A stretch of 64,000 bases of DNA from Streptococcus peroris ATCC 700780. Lineage in GTDB: Bacteria; Bacillota; Bacilli; Lactobacillales; Streptococcaceae. The stretch is from positions 1,488,944 through 1,552,943 of the forward strand of contig NZ_GL732463.1 of NCBI RefSeq assembly GCF_000187585.1, in the 5' to 3' direction. How positions within the stretch are numbered: the first letter of the stretch is position 1; the number at the start of each line of letters is the position of its first letter. A model generated the notes under the pieces. That model was not told the origin of the DNA, did no database searches, and worked only from the letters and a program-made list of their open reading frames with translations. Of the stretch, positions 43,474 to 57,947 are shown piece after piece. Both the position numbers and the translations under genes were made by a program.

Positions 43474-44505
43474 ATGGTATTTACAGCAAAAAGCCCTAAA
43501 ATTAATATTGATGAAGTTCGTAGTTTGTCTAAATTAGAAGGACAGGCCCTTACCAACAAGCTACAACGTGATCAAGAACTTGAAGCGATTATTCGTGGGG
43601 AAGATCAACGTATTTTGTTGGTAATTGGTCCTTGTTCATCTGATAATGAAGAGGCAGTTCTAGAGTATGCTAAGCGTTTAGCTAAACTGCAAGAAGAAGT
43701 CAAAGACCGCGTCTTTATAGTGATGCGTGTTTATACAGCCAAGCCTCGTACAAATGGTGATGGTTATAAGGGTTTGATTCACCAACCAAATGCCAAAGAA
43801 GCACCTAGTCTTATCAATGGTATCAAGGCAGTTCGTCATTTGCATTATCGCGTCATTTCTGAAACAGGAATGACAACAGCAGATGAAATGTTGTACCCAG
43901 AGAATCTTCCTTTGGTAGATGATTTGATTTCTTATATGGCAGTTGGAGCTCGTTCAGTTGAAGATCAACAACACCGTTTTGTAGCGAGTGGAGCAGATTT
44001 CCCAACAGGATTTAAAAATCCAACATCAGGAAATCTTAATGTGATGTTCAATGGTATTTATGCTGCTCAAAACAAGCAAAGTTTCCTTTTCTTGGGAAAA
44101 GAAGTCGAAACGACTGGAAATCCTCTTTCCCATGCCATTCTTCGTGGTGCCCTCAATGAATACGGGAAAAACATTCCTAACTATTACTACGATAATTTGA
44201 TGGATACCATTGCCCAATATGAAAAGATGGGCCTTGAAAATCCTTTTATCATCATTGATACCAACCACGATAACTCAGGGAAACAGTACATGGAACAAAT
44301 TCGTATCGTTCGCCAAACTTTGATTAACCGTGACTGGAATGAGAAGATTAAAAAATATGTTCGTGGTTTCATGATTGAGTCTTATCTAGAAGACGGTCGT
44401 CAAAATGAGCCAGAGGTCTTTGGAAAATCTATCACCGATCCGTGCTTAGGTTGGGAACATACAGAAGCTCTTGTTCGCGAAATCTACCAAAGACTAGGAG
44501 AATAG
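43474..44505 (+). CDS. aroG: 3-deoxy-7-phosphoheptulonate (DAHP) synthase, class I, copy 1
   Basis: First enzyme of aromatic amino acid synthesis, condensing PEP and erythrose-4-phosphate. The 343-residue type I-alpha enzyme has LVIGPCSSDNEEAVLEYAKRLAKL, VMRVYTAKPRTNGDGYKGLIHQP, GARSVEDQQHRFVASG, NPTSGNLNVMFNGIYAAQNKQ, and IDTNHDNSGKQYMEQIRIV. The start at 43474 lies seven bases after AAGGAG (an ATG three bases earlier is closer). A highly similar gene follows after 1 bp. The symbol is by family; aroF is also used. Confidence 0.93.
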   Translation: MVFTAKSPKINIDEVRSLSKLEGQALTNKLQRDQELEAIIRGEDQRILLVIGPCSSDNEEAVLEYAKRLAKLQEEVKDRVFIVMRVYTAKPRTNGDGYKGLIHQPNAKEAPSLINGIKAVRHLHYRVISETGMTTADEMLYPENLPLVDDLISYMAVGARSVEDQQHRFVASGADFPTGFKNPTSGNLNVMFNGIYAAQNKQSFLFLGKEVETTGNPLSHAILRGALNEYGKNIPNYYYDNLMDTIAQYEKMGLENPFIIIDTNHDNSGKQYMEQIRIVRQTLINRDWNEKIKKYVRGFMIESYLEDGRQNEPEVFGKSITDPCLGWEHTEALVREIYQRLGE

Positions 44506-44506
44506 T

Positions 44507-45538
44507 ATGGCATTTATCGAGAAAGGTCAAGAAATCGATATTGAAGCGATTAAGGCAGAAACACAACTATCTGCAGCGGCCCTGCAACATAAGGAAAGTC
44601 GTGATCAGGAACTAGCAGATATCCTTTCAGGAAAGGATGACCGCATCTTGTTGGTCATTGGTCCTTGTTCGTCTGATAATGAGGAAGCAGTGCTTGAGTA
44701 TGCACGTCGTTTAGCAGACTTGCAGAAAAAAGTTGCGGATAAGATTTTCATGGTCATGCGTGTGTATACAGCAAAGCCACGCACCAATGGAGATGGCTAC
44801 AAGGGTTTGGTTCATCAGCCAGATACTTCAAAAGCTCCAAGTTTGATCAATGGATTGCAGGCTGTTCGTCAGCTTCATTATCGAGTGATTACAAAAACAG
44901 GATTGACCACAGCGGATGAAATGCTTTATCCCTCCAATTTAGTCTTAGTTGATGATTTGGTGAGCTATCATGCGGTGGGTGCACGTTCAGTAGAAGATCA
45001 AGAACACCGTTTTGTAGCTTCAGGAATTGATGCACCAGTGGGGATGAAGAACCCAACATCTGGAAATCTGTCTGTTATGTTTAATGCTATCTATGCTGCA
45101 CAAAACAAACAAACCTTTCTCTTTCATGGGCAAGAAGTTGAAACTTCAGGAAATCCCTTGGCTCACGTTATCTTGCGTGGAGCAATGAATGAATATGGGA
45201 AGAATGAACCTAACTTCTACTATGAAACTATCTTGGATGCCATTAGCCGTTACGAGTCTATGGGCCTTGAAAATCCTTTTATCATGATTGATACCAATCA
45301 TGATAATTCAGGAAAGCAATATATGGAGCAAATTCGAATTGTTCGCCAAACACTTCTAAACCGTGATTGGAATGAAAAGATCAAGAAAACAGTTCGAGGC
45401 TTCATGATTGAATCCTACTTGGCAGATGGTCGCCAAAATCAACCAGAACTCTTTGGTTGTTCCATTACAGACCCATGTCTAGGATGGGAAAATACAGTAG
45501 CTTTAGTAGAAGAAATCTATTCTACCTTAACAAAATAA
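44507..45538 (+). CDS. aroG: DAHP synthase, class I, copy 2
   Basis: A 343-residue tandem paralogue of the preceding gene with the same catalytic segments and similarity along the whole length. Differences concentrate in the N-terminal 35 residues and a few surface stretches; the N-terminal part usually takes part in feedback regulation, so the two may differ in which aromatic amino acid inhibits them. AGGAGAATAGT precedes the ATG, 1 bp after the first copy's stop, indicating coupled translation. A small hairpin at its end also precedes acpS. Confidence 0.93.
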   Translation: MAFIEKGQEIDIEAIKAETQLSAAALQHKESRDQELADILSGKDDRILLVIGPCSSDNEEAVLEYARRLADLQKKVADKIFMVMRVYTAKPRTNGDGYKGLVHQPDTSKAPSLINGLQAVRQLHYRVITKTGLTTADEMLYPSNLVLVDDLVSYHAVGARSVEDQEHRFVASGIDAPVGMKNPTSGNLSVMFNAIYAAQNKQTFLFHGQEVETSGNPLAHVILRGAMNEYGKNEPNFYYETILDAISRYESMGLENPFIMIDTNHDNSGKQYMEQIRIVRQTLLNRDWNEKIKKTVRGFMIESYLADGRQNQPELFGCSITDPCLGWENTVALVEEIYSTLTK

Positions 45539-45549
45539 GTGAAAAGGAT

Positions 45550-45576
45550 GGAGTTGGGGGTATCTCAACTCCTTTT
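45550..45576 (+). terminator. Hairpin between DAHP synthase and acpS
   Basis: GGAGTTG with CAACTCC is followed by TTTTG, 12 bp after the DAHP synthase stop. It may be a weak terminator; it also contains the only purine-rich stretch that could act as a ribosome site for acpS. Confidence 0.5.
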
Positions 45577-45583
45577 GATAAAA

Positions 45584-45946
45584 ATGATAGTTGGACACGG
45601 AATTGATATTGAAGCATTAGCTTCTATACAAAATGCAGTTGAAAAAAGAGAAGGCTTTGCACAGCGTGTCTTGACAGACAAGGAAATGGAGCGTTTTGCC
45701 AGTCTCAAAGGTCGTAGACAGATAGAGTATTTGGCTGGTCGTTGGTCAGCTAAAGAAGCTTTTTCAAAGGCTATGGGGACGGGAATTGGGAAGCTCGGAT
45801 TTCAGGATTTGGAAGTTTTGAACAATGAGAGAGGAGCTCCCTACTTCAGCAAATCTCCGTTTTCAGGAAAAGTTTGGCTGTCTATCAGCCATACAGATCA
45901 GTTTGTGACAGCGAGTGTTATTTTGGAGGAAAATCATGAAAACTAG
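45584..45946 (+). CDS. acpS: Holo-[acyl-carrier-protein] synthase
   Basis: A 120-residue AcpS that transfers 4'-phosphopantetheine from CoA to acyl carrier protein. The motifs [16 protein letters not shown] (the DI metal site), [32 protein letters not shown] (W-x-x-KEA) and [14 protein letters not shown] are complete. The ATG at 45584 gives the standard length; no Shine-Dalgarno is directly upstream. An upstream in-frame GTG at 45539 would add 15 residues absent from the family. It overlaps alr by 11 bp. Confidence 0.95.
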   Translation: MIVGHGIDIEALASIQNAVEKREGFAQRVLTDKEMERFASLKGRRQIEYLAGRWSAKEAFSKAMGTGIGKLGFQDLEVLNNERGAPYFSKSPFSGKVWLSISHTDQFVTASVILEENHEN

Positions 45947-47039
45947 TCCACATAGACCAACCAAAGCCTTCATTGACTTAGGTGCTATTCGCTACAATAT
46001 TCAACAAATGGGAGCGCATATCCCACAAGGAACTCTTAAATGGGCGGTTGTGAAGGCTAATGCATACGGACACGGAGCCGTGGCAGTTGCGACAGCAATT
46101 CAGAATGATGTAGATGGCTTTTGCGTTTCCAATATCGATGAAGCGCTAGAACTACGTCAGGCGGGTATTGATCAGAGAATTCTGATTTTAGGAGTGACAG
46201 AAGTTGCGTCTATTGATTTGGCAAAAAAATATAACATCACCCTAGCAGTTGCGGGGCTTGAATGGATTCAGCAATTGTTGGCTGAAGAGCCTGATCTTTC
46301 AGGTTTGAATGTCCATTTGAAGATTGATTCAGGAATGGGGAGAATTGGCTTTAGAGAAAGTCGCGATGCTGAGCAAGCCCAAGCTTTACTGAAAGAGCAT
46401 GGTGCTTCTGTTGAGGGGATTTTTACCCATTTTGCAACAGCAGATGAAGAATCTGATATCTATTTTTACAAGCAATTAAACCGTTTTAAAGAAATTCTTT
46501 CAGAATTAAAAGACCGACCAGATCTTGTCCATGCTAGTAACTCTGCAACGACTTTATGGCATACCGATACGATTTTCAACGCTGTTCGGATGGGAGATGC
46601 CATGTATGGTCTCAATCCAAGTGGACAAGTTCTCACTTTGCCCTATGAATTGAAACCAGCCTTGTCCTTGGAGTCTGCTCTTGTCCATGTTAAGAAAGTT
46701 CCTACTGGTGCTTGTATGGGTTATGGGGCAACCTATCAGGCTGATTCCGAGCAGGTCATTGCGACAGTGCCAATCGGCTATGCTGATGGTTGGACACGAG
46801 ATATGCAGAATTTCTCAGTCTTAGTAGATGGACAAGCTTGTCCGATTGTCGGTCGAGTTTCCATGGATCAGATTACCATTCGCTTGCCGAAAGTTTATCC
46901 TATAGGAACCAAGGTAACCTTGATTGGTTCAAATGGTGATCAAGAAATTACTGCAACAGATGTAGCAGTTTACCGAGGAACGATCAATTATGAAGTGGTT
47001 TGCCTCCTTAGTGATCGGATTCCTAGAGAATACCATTAA
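45936..47039 (+). CDS. alr: Alanine racemase
   Basis: A 367-residue PLP enzyme producing D-alanine for peptidoglycan and teichoic acids. The PLP lysine lies in [13 protein letters not shown] near residue 40, the catalytic tyrosine in CMGYGATYQ near residue 264, with further markers [43 protein letters not shown] and VGRVSMDQ. The start at 45936 has GGAGGAAAATC upstream, inside the end of acpS. acpS-alr-recG is the usual streptococcal order. Confidence 0.97.
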   Translation: MKTSPHRPTKAFIDLGAIRYNIQQMGAHIPQGTLKWAVVKANAYGHGAVAVATAIQNDVDGFCVSNIDEALELRQAGIDQRILILGVTEVASIDLAKKYNITLAVAGLEWIQQLLAEEPDLSGLNVHLKIDSGMGRIGFRESRDAEQAQALLKEHGASVEGIFTHFATADEESDIYFYKQLNRFKEILSELKDRPDLVHASNSATTLWHTDTIFNAVRMGDAMYGLNPSGQVLTLPYELKPALSLESALVHVKKVPTGACMGYGATYQADSEQVIATVPIGYADGWTRDMQNFSVLVDGQACPIVGRVSMDQITIRLPKVYPIGTKVTLIGSNGDQEITATDVAVYRGTINYEVVCLLSDRIPREYH

Positions 47040-47060
47040 AAATAAGGAAAGGAGAGTAGC

Positions 47061-49076
47061 ATGAATCTACATCAACCCCTTCATGTCTTGCCAGGTGTAG
47101 GACCGAAGTCAGCAGAGAAATATGCCAAGTTAGGGATTGAAAATCTGCAGGATCTCTTGCTCTACTTCCCTTTCCGTTATGAAGATTTTAAGACCAAGCA
47201 GGTGCTAGAGCTAGAAGACGGTGAAAAGGCTGTTTTATCTGGTCAGGTAGTGACACCAGCCAGTGTTCAATATTATGGTTTTAAGCGCAATCGCCTACGT
47301 TTTAGTCTCAAACAGGGAGAAGTTGTGTTTGCGGTGAACTTCTTTAACCAACCCTACCTAGCTGACAAGATTGAACTGGGTGCCACTCTAGCCGTCTTTG
47401 GCAAGTGGGATCGTGCTAAGGCTAGTCTCACAGGAATGAAGGTTTTAGCCCAAGTCGAGGACGATCTTCAACCGGTCTATCGTCTGGCGCAAGGAGTTAG
47501 TCAAACAGGACTTGTTAAGGTTATTAAAACTGCTTTTGATCAGGGACTGGATCTCTTGATAGAGGAAAATCTCCCTCAGTCCTTGCTAGACAAATACAAA
47601 CTTATGCCCCGTAGTCAGGCTGTGCGTGCCATGCATTTCCCCAAGGATTTGGCAGAATACAAACAGGCTCTTCGCCGAATCAAGTTTGAGGAACTCTTCT
47701 ATTTTCAAATGCAATTACAGACCCTCAAGTCTGAAAACAAGGTTCAAGGAAGTGGTCTGGTCTTGAATTGGTCGCAAGAAAAATTAACGGCAGTAAAAGA
47801 AAAGTTACCTTTTGATTTGACCCAAGCCCAAGAAAATAGCCTGCATGAAATCCTGACAGATATGAAGTCAGACCATCACATGAATCGGCTCTTACAAGGG
47901 GATGTCGGTAGTGGGAAGACAGTGGTTGCAGGTCTAGCGATGTACGCAGCCGTAACGGCAGGGTATCAGGCTGCCCTCATGGTTCCAACAGAGATCCTAG
48001 CTGAGCAACATTTTGAAAGTCTAGAGAGTCTTTTTCCTGATTTGAAATTAGCTCTCCTAACAGGTTCGCTAAAAGCTGCTGAAAAACGTACGGTTTTGGA
48101 AACTATTGCCAAGGGTGATGTTGATGTAATCATCGGTACCCATGCCCTCATACAGGATGGGGTGGACTATGCTAAACTCGGTTTGATTATCATCGACGAG
48201 CAACACCGATTTGGGGTAGGACAAAGGCGTATTTTACGGGAAAAAGGTGAAAATCCAGATGTCCTCATGATGACGGCGACACCGATACCCCGAACCTTAG
48301 CTATCACAGCCTTTGGAGATATGGATGTTTCTGTTATTGACCAGATGCCTACTGGACGAAAACCAATCGTAACGCGTTGGGTCAAGCATGAACAGTTGCC
48401 TCAGGTCTTGACTTGGTTGGAGGGTGAGATTCAAAAAGGTTCCCAAGCCTATGTAATCTCTCCTTTGATTGAAGAATCTGAAGCCTTGGATTTGAAAAAT
48501 GCTATTGCACTGTCAGAAGAGTTGACGGCTCATTTTGCAGGGAAAGCAAAAGTTGCCCTCTTACACGGAAAGATGAAGAGTGATGAGAAAGACCAGATTA
48601 TGCAGGAATTCAAAGAGAGAAAGACAGATATCTTGGTTTCTACAACGGTTATCGAGGTCGGGGTCAATGTTCCAAATGCAACAGTCATGATTATCATGGA
48701 TGCTGATCGCTTTGGACTTAGTCAACTTCATCAACTTAGAGGTCGTGTCGGTCGTGGGGATAAGCAGTCCTACGCAGTTCTAGTGGCCAATCCAAAAACT
48801 GATTCTGGGAAAGACCGCATGCGTATCATGACAGAAACGACCAACGGTTTTGTCCTTGCGGAGGAAGATTTGAAAATGCGAGGCTCTGGAGAAATCTTTG
48901 GGACCAAACAGTCGGGTCTACCAGAGTTTCATGTAGCTGATATCATCGAAGACTTCCCAATCCTTGAGGAAGCTAGAAAGGTAGCAAGCTATATCAGTTC
49001 TCTCCCAAATTGGAGAGAGGACCCAGAGTGGCACATGATTGCCTTACATCTAGAGAAGAAAGAATATCTGGATTAA
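47061..49076 (+). CDS. recG: ATP-dependent DNA helicase RecG
   Basis: A 671-residue superfamily 2 helicase that remodels stalled forks and Holliday junctions. An N-terminal wedge/OB domain (LPGVGPKSAEKYAKLGIENLQDLLLYFPFRYED) precedes Walker A LLQGDVGSGKTVVAGLAM near residue 278, LIIIDEQHRFGVGQR (DEQH box) near 376, MTATPIPRTLAI, and the C-terminal HQLRGRVGRG motif and TRG region. GGAAAGGAGAGTAGC precedes the ATG. Confidence 0.97.
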   Translation: MNLHQPLHVLPGVGPKSAEKYAKLGIENLQDLLLYFPFRYEDFKTKQVLELEDGEKAVLSGQVVTPASVQYYGFKRNRLRFSLKQGEVVFAVNFFNQPYLADKIELGATLAVFGKWDRAKASLTGMKVLAQVEDDLQPVYRLAQGVSQTGLVKVIKTAFDQGLDLLIEENLPQSLLDKYKLMPRSQAVRAMHFPKDLAEYKQALRRIKFEELFYFQMQLQTLKSENKVQGSGLVLNWSQEKLTAVKEKLPFDLTQAQENSLHEILTDMKSDHHMNRLLQGDVGSGKTVVAGLAMYAAVTAGYQAALMVPTEILAEQHFESLESLFPDLKLALLTGSLKAAEKRTVLETIAKGDVDVIIGTHALIQDGVDYAKLGLIIIDEQHRFGVGQRRILREKGENPDVLMMTATPIPRTLAITAFGDMDVSVIDQMPTGRKPIVTRWVKHEQLPQVLTWLEGEIQKGSQAYVISPLIEESEALDLKNAIALSEELTAHFAGKAKVALLHGKMKSDEKDQIMQEFKERKTDILVSTTVIEVGVNVPNATVMIIMDADRFGLSQLHQLRGRVGRGDKQSYAVLVANPKTDSGKDRMRIMTETTNGFVLAEEDLKMRGSGEIFGTKQSGLPEFHVADIIEDFPILEEARKVASYISSLPNWREDPEWHMIALHLEKKEYLD

Positions 49077-49157
49077 GCTTTTTCTAAGATATTGTTAAGT
49101 TTGCTTTTAGGGTGAGTATCTATACTAGAGTCATCAAAAAGAAACGAGGACTCTCTT

Positions 49158-49229
49158 ATGTCAATGACCATCAAAGTAAACTATCAGAAAACATTTCAAA
49201 AGGAAACTCAACCTTCTCCTAAATATTAA
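49158..49229 (+). CDS. Possible 23-residue peptide
   Basis: ORF reading MSMTIKVNYQKTFQKETQPSPKY then stop, in the gap between recG and the esterase. A weak GAGGACTCTCTT lies upstream and a strong terminator begins 2 bp after the stop codon, which suggests the short unit is transcribed. It could also be the 5' remnant of a deleted gene. No family is recognised. Confidence 0.35.
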   Translation: MSMTIKVNYQKTFQKETQPSPKY

Positions 49230-49230
49230 G

Positions 49231-49257
49231 AAAAAGAGCGAAATCGCTCTTTTTTTA
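49231..49257 (+). terminator. Terminator after the 23-residue ORF
   Basis: AAAAAGAGCG, an AAAT loop and CGCTCTTTTT form a 10-bp stem with a T tail. Confidence 0.9.
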
Positions 49258-49263
49258 TTTTTT

Positions 49264-49317
49264 TAAAACTACTTTCAAAGGGATTCTTGCTAGGGGTAGA
49301 CCTTAAATCCACTTTCA
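49264..49317 (+). promoter_or_regulatory. Operator pair of the esterase gene (candidate NanR sites)
   Basis: TAAAACTACTTTCA at 49264-49277 differs by one base from the TGAAACTACTTTCA core found at two other sialic acid promoters. A weaker copy, TAAATCCACTTTCA, starts exactly 40 bp later at 49304. The first copy ends 78 bp before the -10. Confidence 0.65.
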
Positions 49318-49332
49318 ATTTCTTTTTCTTTC

Positions 49333-49377
49333 TTGCATTGCTTTCCTAGATATGCTACAGTTATGGTAACGGTTACA
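49333..49377 (+). promoter_or_regulatory. Esterase promoter with cre-like site
   Basis: TTGCAT at 49333-49338, a 17-bp spacer and TACAGT at 49356-49361 preceded by TGC. TGGTAACGGTTACA at 49364-49377 matches the CcpA cre consensus on the opposite strand (TGTAACCGTTACCA) and covers the transcription start. Confidence 0.7.
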
Positions 49378-49395
49378 AAATTAAAGGAGGGTTTT

Positions 49396-50379
49396 ATGAG
49401 AAATCCAGCATTAATCGAAGAAATGAAAACATATAGAGGAAGGGATGAAATTCCTCAAGATTTTGATGCTTTTTGGGATGGTGAGATTGACAAGGTTTCG
49501 GTCTTGCCAGACTACCAACTAGAGGAACGTGATTTTCATATTCCTAATGTGAAATGCTATGAGCTTACTTTTAAAGGTACGCGTGATGGCCTCGTTTATG
49601 CGCGTGTGATTTTACCAAAATCAGAACAGAAAGTACCGGTCATTTTCCACTTCCATGGCTATATGGGACGTTGCTGGGATTGGACAGATATGCTGGCCTT
49701 TACCGTCGCTGGTTATGGTGTCGTATCGATGGATGTCAGAGGTCAGTCTGGTTACTCACAAGATGGTTTGCGGTCTCCACTAGGAAATACAGTAAAAGGC
49801 CATATCATTCGCGGTGCTGTTGAAGGGAAAGAACAACTCTTCTATAAGGATGTTTATCTTGATATTTATCAATTAGTTGAAATTGTCGCTAGTCTGCCTC
49901 AAGTAGATGAAGAGCAGCTGGCTAGTTATGGCGCTTCACAAGGCGGAGCGCTGGCTTTAGTAGTTGCGGGTCTCAACCCGCGTATCAAGCGGACAGTTGC
50001 TATCTATCCATTCTTGTCAGATTTTAGACGCGTACTAGAGATCGGCAATACTAGCGAAGCCTATGATGAACTATTTCGTTACTTTAAGTTCCATGATCCT
50101 TTCCATGAGACAGAAGATCAGATTATGGAGACACTTTCTTATATCGATGTGAAAAATCTTGCCCATCGCATCAAGGGAGAGGTGAGAATGATTACGGGAC
50201 TCGATGATGATGTCTGCTATCCAATCACCCAGTTTGCTATTTACAATCGTTTGACTTGTGAAAAGAGCTATCGTCTCATGCCAGAATACGCCCATGAGGC
50301 CATGAATGTCCATGTTAATGACCAGGTCTATAACTGGCTATGTGGCAGTGAGATTCCCTTTACCTATGTTAGCCAGTAA
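49396..50379 (+). CDS. Acetyl xylan esterase / cephalosporin-C deacetylase family (CE7)
   Basis: A 327-residue alpha/beta hydrolase that deacetylates sugars. The nucleophile lies in YGASQGGAL near residue 182 (G-x-S-x-G), the acid in MITGLDDDVCYP and the histidine in YAHEAMNVH; RGQSG lies near residue 118 and the N-terminus reads MRNPALIEEMKTYRGRDEIPQDFDAFWDGEI. The start at 49396 follows AAAGGAGGG. Sharing operator and cre-like sites with the sialidase and uptake genes suggests it removes acetyl groups from sialic acids or other host glycans; that substrate is inferred. Confidence 0.88.
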   Translation: MRNPALIEEMKTYRGRDEIPQDFDAFWDGEIDKVSVLPDYQLEERDFHIPNVKCYELTFKGTRDGLVYARVILPKSEQKVPVIFHFHGYMGRCWDWTDMLAFTVAGYGVVSMDVRGQSGYSQDGLRSPLGNTVKGHIIRGAVEGKEQLFYKDVYLDIYQLVEIVASLPQVDEEQLASYGASQGGALALVVAGLNPRIKRTVAIYPFLSDFRRVLEIGNTSEAYDELFRYFKFHDPFHETEDQIMETLSYIDVKNLAHRIKGEVRMITGLDDDVCYPITQFAIYNRLTCEKSYRLMPEYAHEAMNVHVNDQVYNWLCGSEIPFTYVSQ

Positions 50380-50391
50380 AAATTTATAAGA

Positions 50392-50420
50392 AGAGTCCTG
50401 TCAAAACAGGGCTCTTTTTG
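50392..50420 (+). terminator. Esterase gene terminator
   Basis: AGAGTCCTGT with ACAGGGCTCT (one mismatch) around a CAAA loop, followed by TTTTT. Confidence 0.88.
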
Positions 50421-50431
50421 TAGCTTAGTTC

Positions 50432-50485
50432 AGAAAGTAGTTTCAGATTGTTTGAAGGATAGAAATATCTTTGAAAGTAAATTCT
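50432..50485 (+). promoter_or_regulatory. Operator pair of the sialidase gene (candidate NanR sites)
   Basis: AGAAAGTAGTTTCA at 50432-50445 is the reverse-complement orientation of the TGAAACTACTTTC motif. A weaker copy, TGAAAGTAAATTCT, starts exactly 40 bp later at 50472. The first copy ends 79 bp before TATAAT at 50525. Confidence 0.65.
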
Positions 50486-50524
50486 ATTATGGATATGTGT
50501 GGCTATAACTTGGGATATTTGTTA

Positions 50525-50530
50525 TATAAT
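50525..50530 (+). promoter_or_regulatory. -10 box of the sialidase gene
   Basis: A perfect TATAAT. At 17 bp upstream is GCTATA, a poor -35, as expected for a promoter that depends on an activator. The leader to the ATG is about 190 nt long and holds the palindrome AGCCCTAGGGGCT near 50659-50671 and a cre site at 50691-50704. Confidence 0.6.
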
Positions 50531-50667
50531 AATTGTAACATCAAAGTGAAAGGAGTAAAGTGGTTGCTTACTTTAAAGAGAAAATAAATCAGAGCAACAG
50601 AATTCAGATGAAAAAGAATGGAGACTCCATTCAATAAGACAGTTTCTTTGCATGTTTTAAGCCCTAG

Positions 50668-54429
<3,762 letters not shown>

Positions 54430-54462
54430 AGCCATTTAAGAAAGAATAATAGGCTTAGAATG

Positions 54463-54500
54463 AAAGAGTCTGTGACGATTGTTTGTCACAGACTCTTTTC
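54463..54500 (+). terminator. Sialidase gene terminator
   Basis: AAAGAGTCTGTGAC and GTCACAGACTCTTT form a 14-bp perfect stem with an 8-nt loop and following T residues. Confidence 0.92.
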
Positions 54501-54565
54501 TTTCTAGAAAGCCAATAAAGTAATGATAATAGGAATCGAAGATGATTCAGGAAACAAGCAATCTC

Positions 54566-54619
54566 TGAAACTACTTTCAGAAGAATCTGTTTCATAAAAT
54601 TGTTTTGAAACTTCAATCT
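54566..54619 (+). promoter_or_regulatory. Operator pair of the nanE-sat operon (candidate NanR sites)
   Basis: TGAAACTACTTTCA at 54566-54579 sits in the longer palindrome CTGAAA CTAC TTTCAG. A weaker copy, TGAAACTTCAATCT, starts exactly 40 bp later at 54606. The first copy ends 79 bp before the -10 at 54659. Confidence 0.7.
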
Positions 54620-54635
54620 ATTATAACACAAGGTA

Positions 54636-54664
54636 TTGAAAGCGCTTTAAAAAAGATATATAAT
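54636..54664 (+). promoter_or_regulatory. nanE-sat promoter overlapped by cre
   Basis: TTGAAA at 54636-54641, a 17-bp spacer and TATAAT at 54659-54664. The -35 is part of TTGAAAGCGCTTTAA (54636-54650), a near-consensus cre site, so CcpA binding would block polymerase. Confidence 0.82.
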
Positions 54665-54698
54665 AAACCCGTAAGAAAAAAGAAAAGGAGGAAAGTAG

Positions 54699-56830
<2,132 letters not shown>

Positions 56831-56854
56831 TAAGCCCTAAATTAAAACTGAAAT

Positions 56855-56895
56855 CCCCCCTTTTCCCTGTGCACATCTGTGTAAGAAAAGGGGGG
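56855..56895 (+). terminator. Hairpin between satA and satB
   Basis: CCCCCCTTTTC at 56855-56865 pairs perfectly with GAAAAGGGGGG at 56885-56895 (11 bp, 19-nt loop), followed by CTTTAATTTT. Its position after the binding-protein gene suggests partial termination or mRNA stabilisation that gives more SatA than permease. Confidence 0.72.
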
Positions 56896-57044
56896 CTTTA
56901 ATTTTAAAATGTAAGGAACTGACAGGTCAAAATTAAAATGAAGTTCTTACATTGGCTAATCTTTAAAAGAATTTCATTCTGATTTTAGATTAATGTCAGA
57001 TGACAGTCAAAAAACAAAAACTATTTGAAAGTGAGGTGCCAACT

Positions 57045-57932
57045 GTGAAAGTCAATAAAATTCGTATGAGGGAAACAATTATTTCTTACGCATTCCTAGC
57101 ACCAGTATTAATCTTTTTTACCGTCTTCGTTTTAGCTCCAATGATTATGGGTTTCATCACAAGTTTCTTTAACTATTCGATGACTACCTTTGAGTTTGTG
57201 GGCTTGGACAACTATGTTCGTATGTTTAAAGATCCTGTCTTTACAAAATCTTTAATCAATACGGTAATCCTTGTTATCGGGTCTGTACCAGTCGTAGTAC
57301 TCTTCTCACTCTTTGTAGCATCACAAACATATCAACAAAATGCTATTGCTAGATCTTTCTACCGTTTTGTCTTCTTCCTTCCTGTAGTAACAGGTAGTGT
57401 TGCCGTAACAGTAGTTTGGAAATGGATTTACGATCCACTATCAGGTATTTTGAACTTCGTGCTTAAGTCAAGCCATATCATCAGCCAAAACATTTCTTGG
57501 TTGGGAGATAAAAACTGGGCTTTGATGGCGATTATGATTATCCTTTTGACAACATCAGTTGGTCAACCAATCATTCTTTACATCGCTGCAATGGGTAATA
57601 TTGATAACTCACTAGTGGAAGCAGCCCGTGTTGACGGAGCAACTGAATTCCAAGTATTCTGGAAGATTAAATGGCCAAGCCTTCTTCCAACAACTCTTTA
57701 TATCGCAATCATCACAACCATCAACTCATTCCAATGTTTCGCCTTGATTCAATTGTTGACATCTGGTGGTCCAAACTACTCAACAAGTACACTAATGTAC
57801 TATCTTTACGAAAAGGCCTTCCAATTGACTGAGTACGGTTATGCCAATACAATCGGTGTCTTCTTGGCAGTCATGATTGCCCTTGTCAGCTTTGCTCAAT
57901 TCAAGATCCTTGGAAACGACGTAGAATACTAA
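57045..57932 (+). CDS. satB: Sialic acid ABC transporter permease
   Basis: A CUT1-type permease with six helices (MRETIISYAFLAPVLIFFTVFVLAPMIMGFITSFFNY at the start) and the EAA loop LVEAARVDGATEFQVFWKIKWPSLLPT. The GTG at 57045 has GAGGTG seven bases upstream and gives 295 residues. An ATG at 57000 would add 15 residues but has no ribosome site. It is encoded between satA and satC. No ATPase gene lies in this operon, so the transporter probably uses a shared MsmK-type ATPase encoded elsewhere. Confidence 0.92.
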   Translation: MKVNKIRMRETIISYAFLAPVLIFFTVFVLAPMIMGFITSFFNYSMTTFEFVGLDNYVRMFKDPVFTKSLINTVILVIGSVPVVVLFSLFVASQTYQQNAIARSFYRFVFFLPVVTGSVAVTVVWKWIYDPLSGILNFVLKSSHIISQNISWLGDKNWALMAIMIILLTTSVGQPIILYIAAMGNIDNSLVEAARVDGATEFQVFWKIKWPSLLPTTLYIAIITTINSFQCFALIQLLTSGGPNYSTSTLMYYLYEKAFQLTEYGYANTIGVFLAVMIALVSFAQFKILGNDVEY

Positions 57933-57947
57933 AGAAAGGAGACAGCT

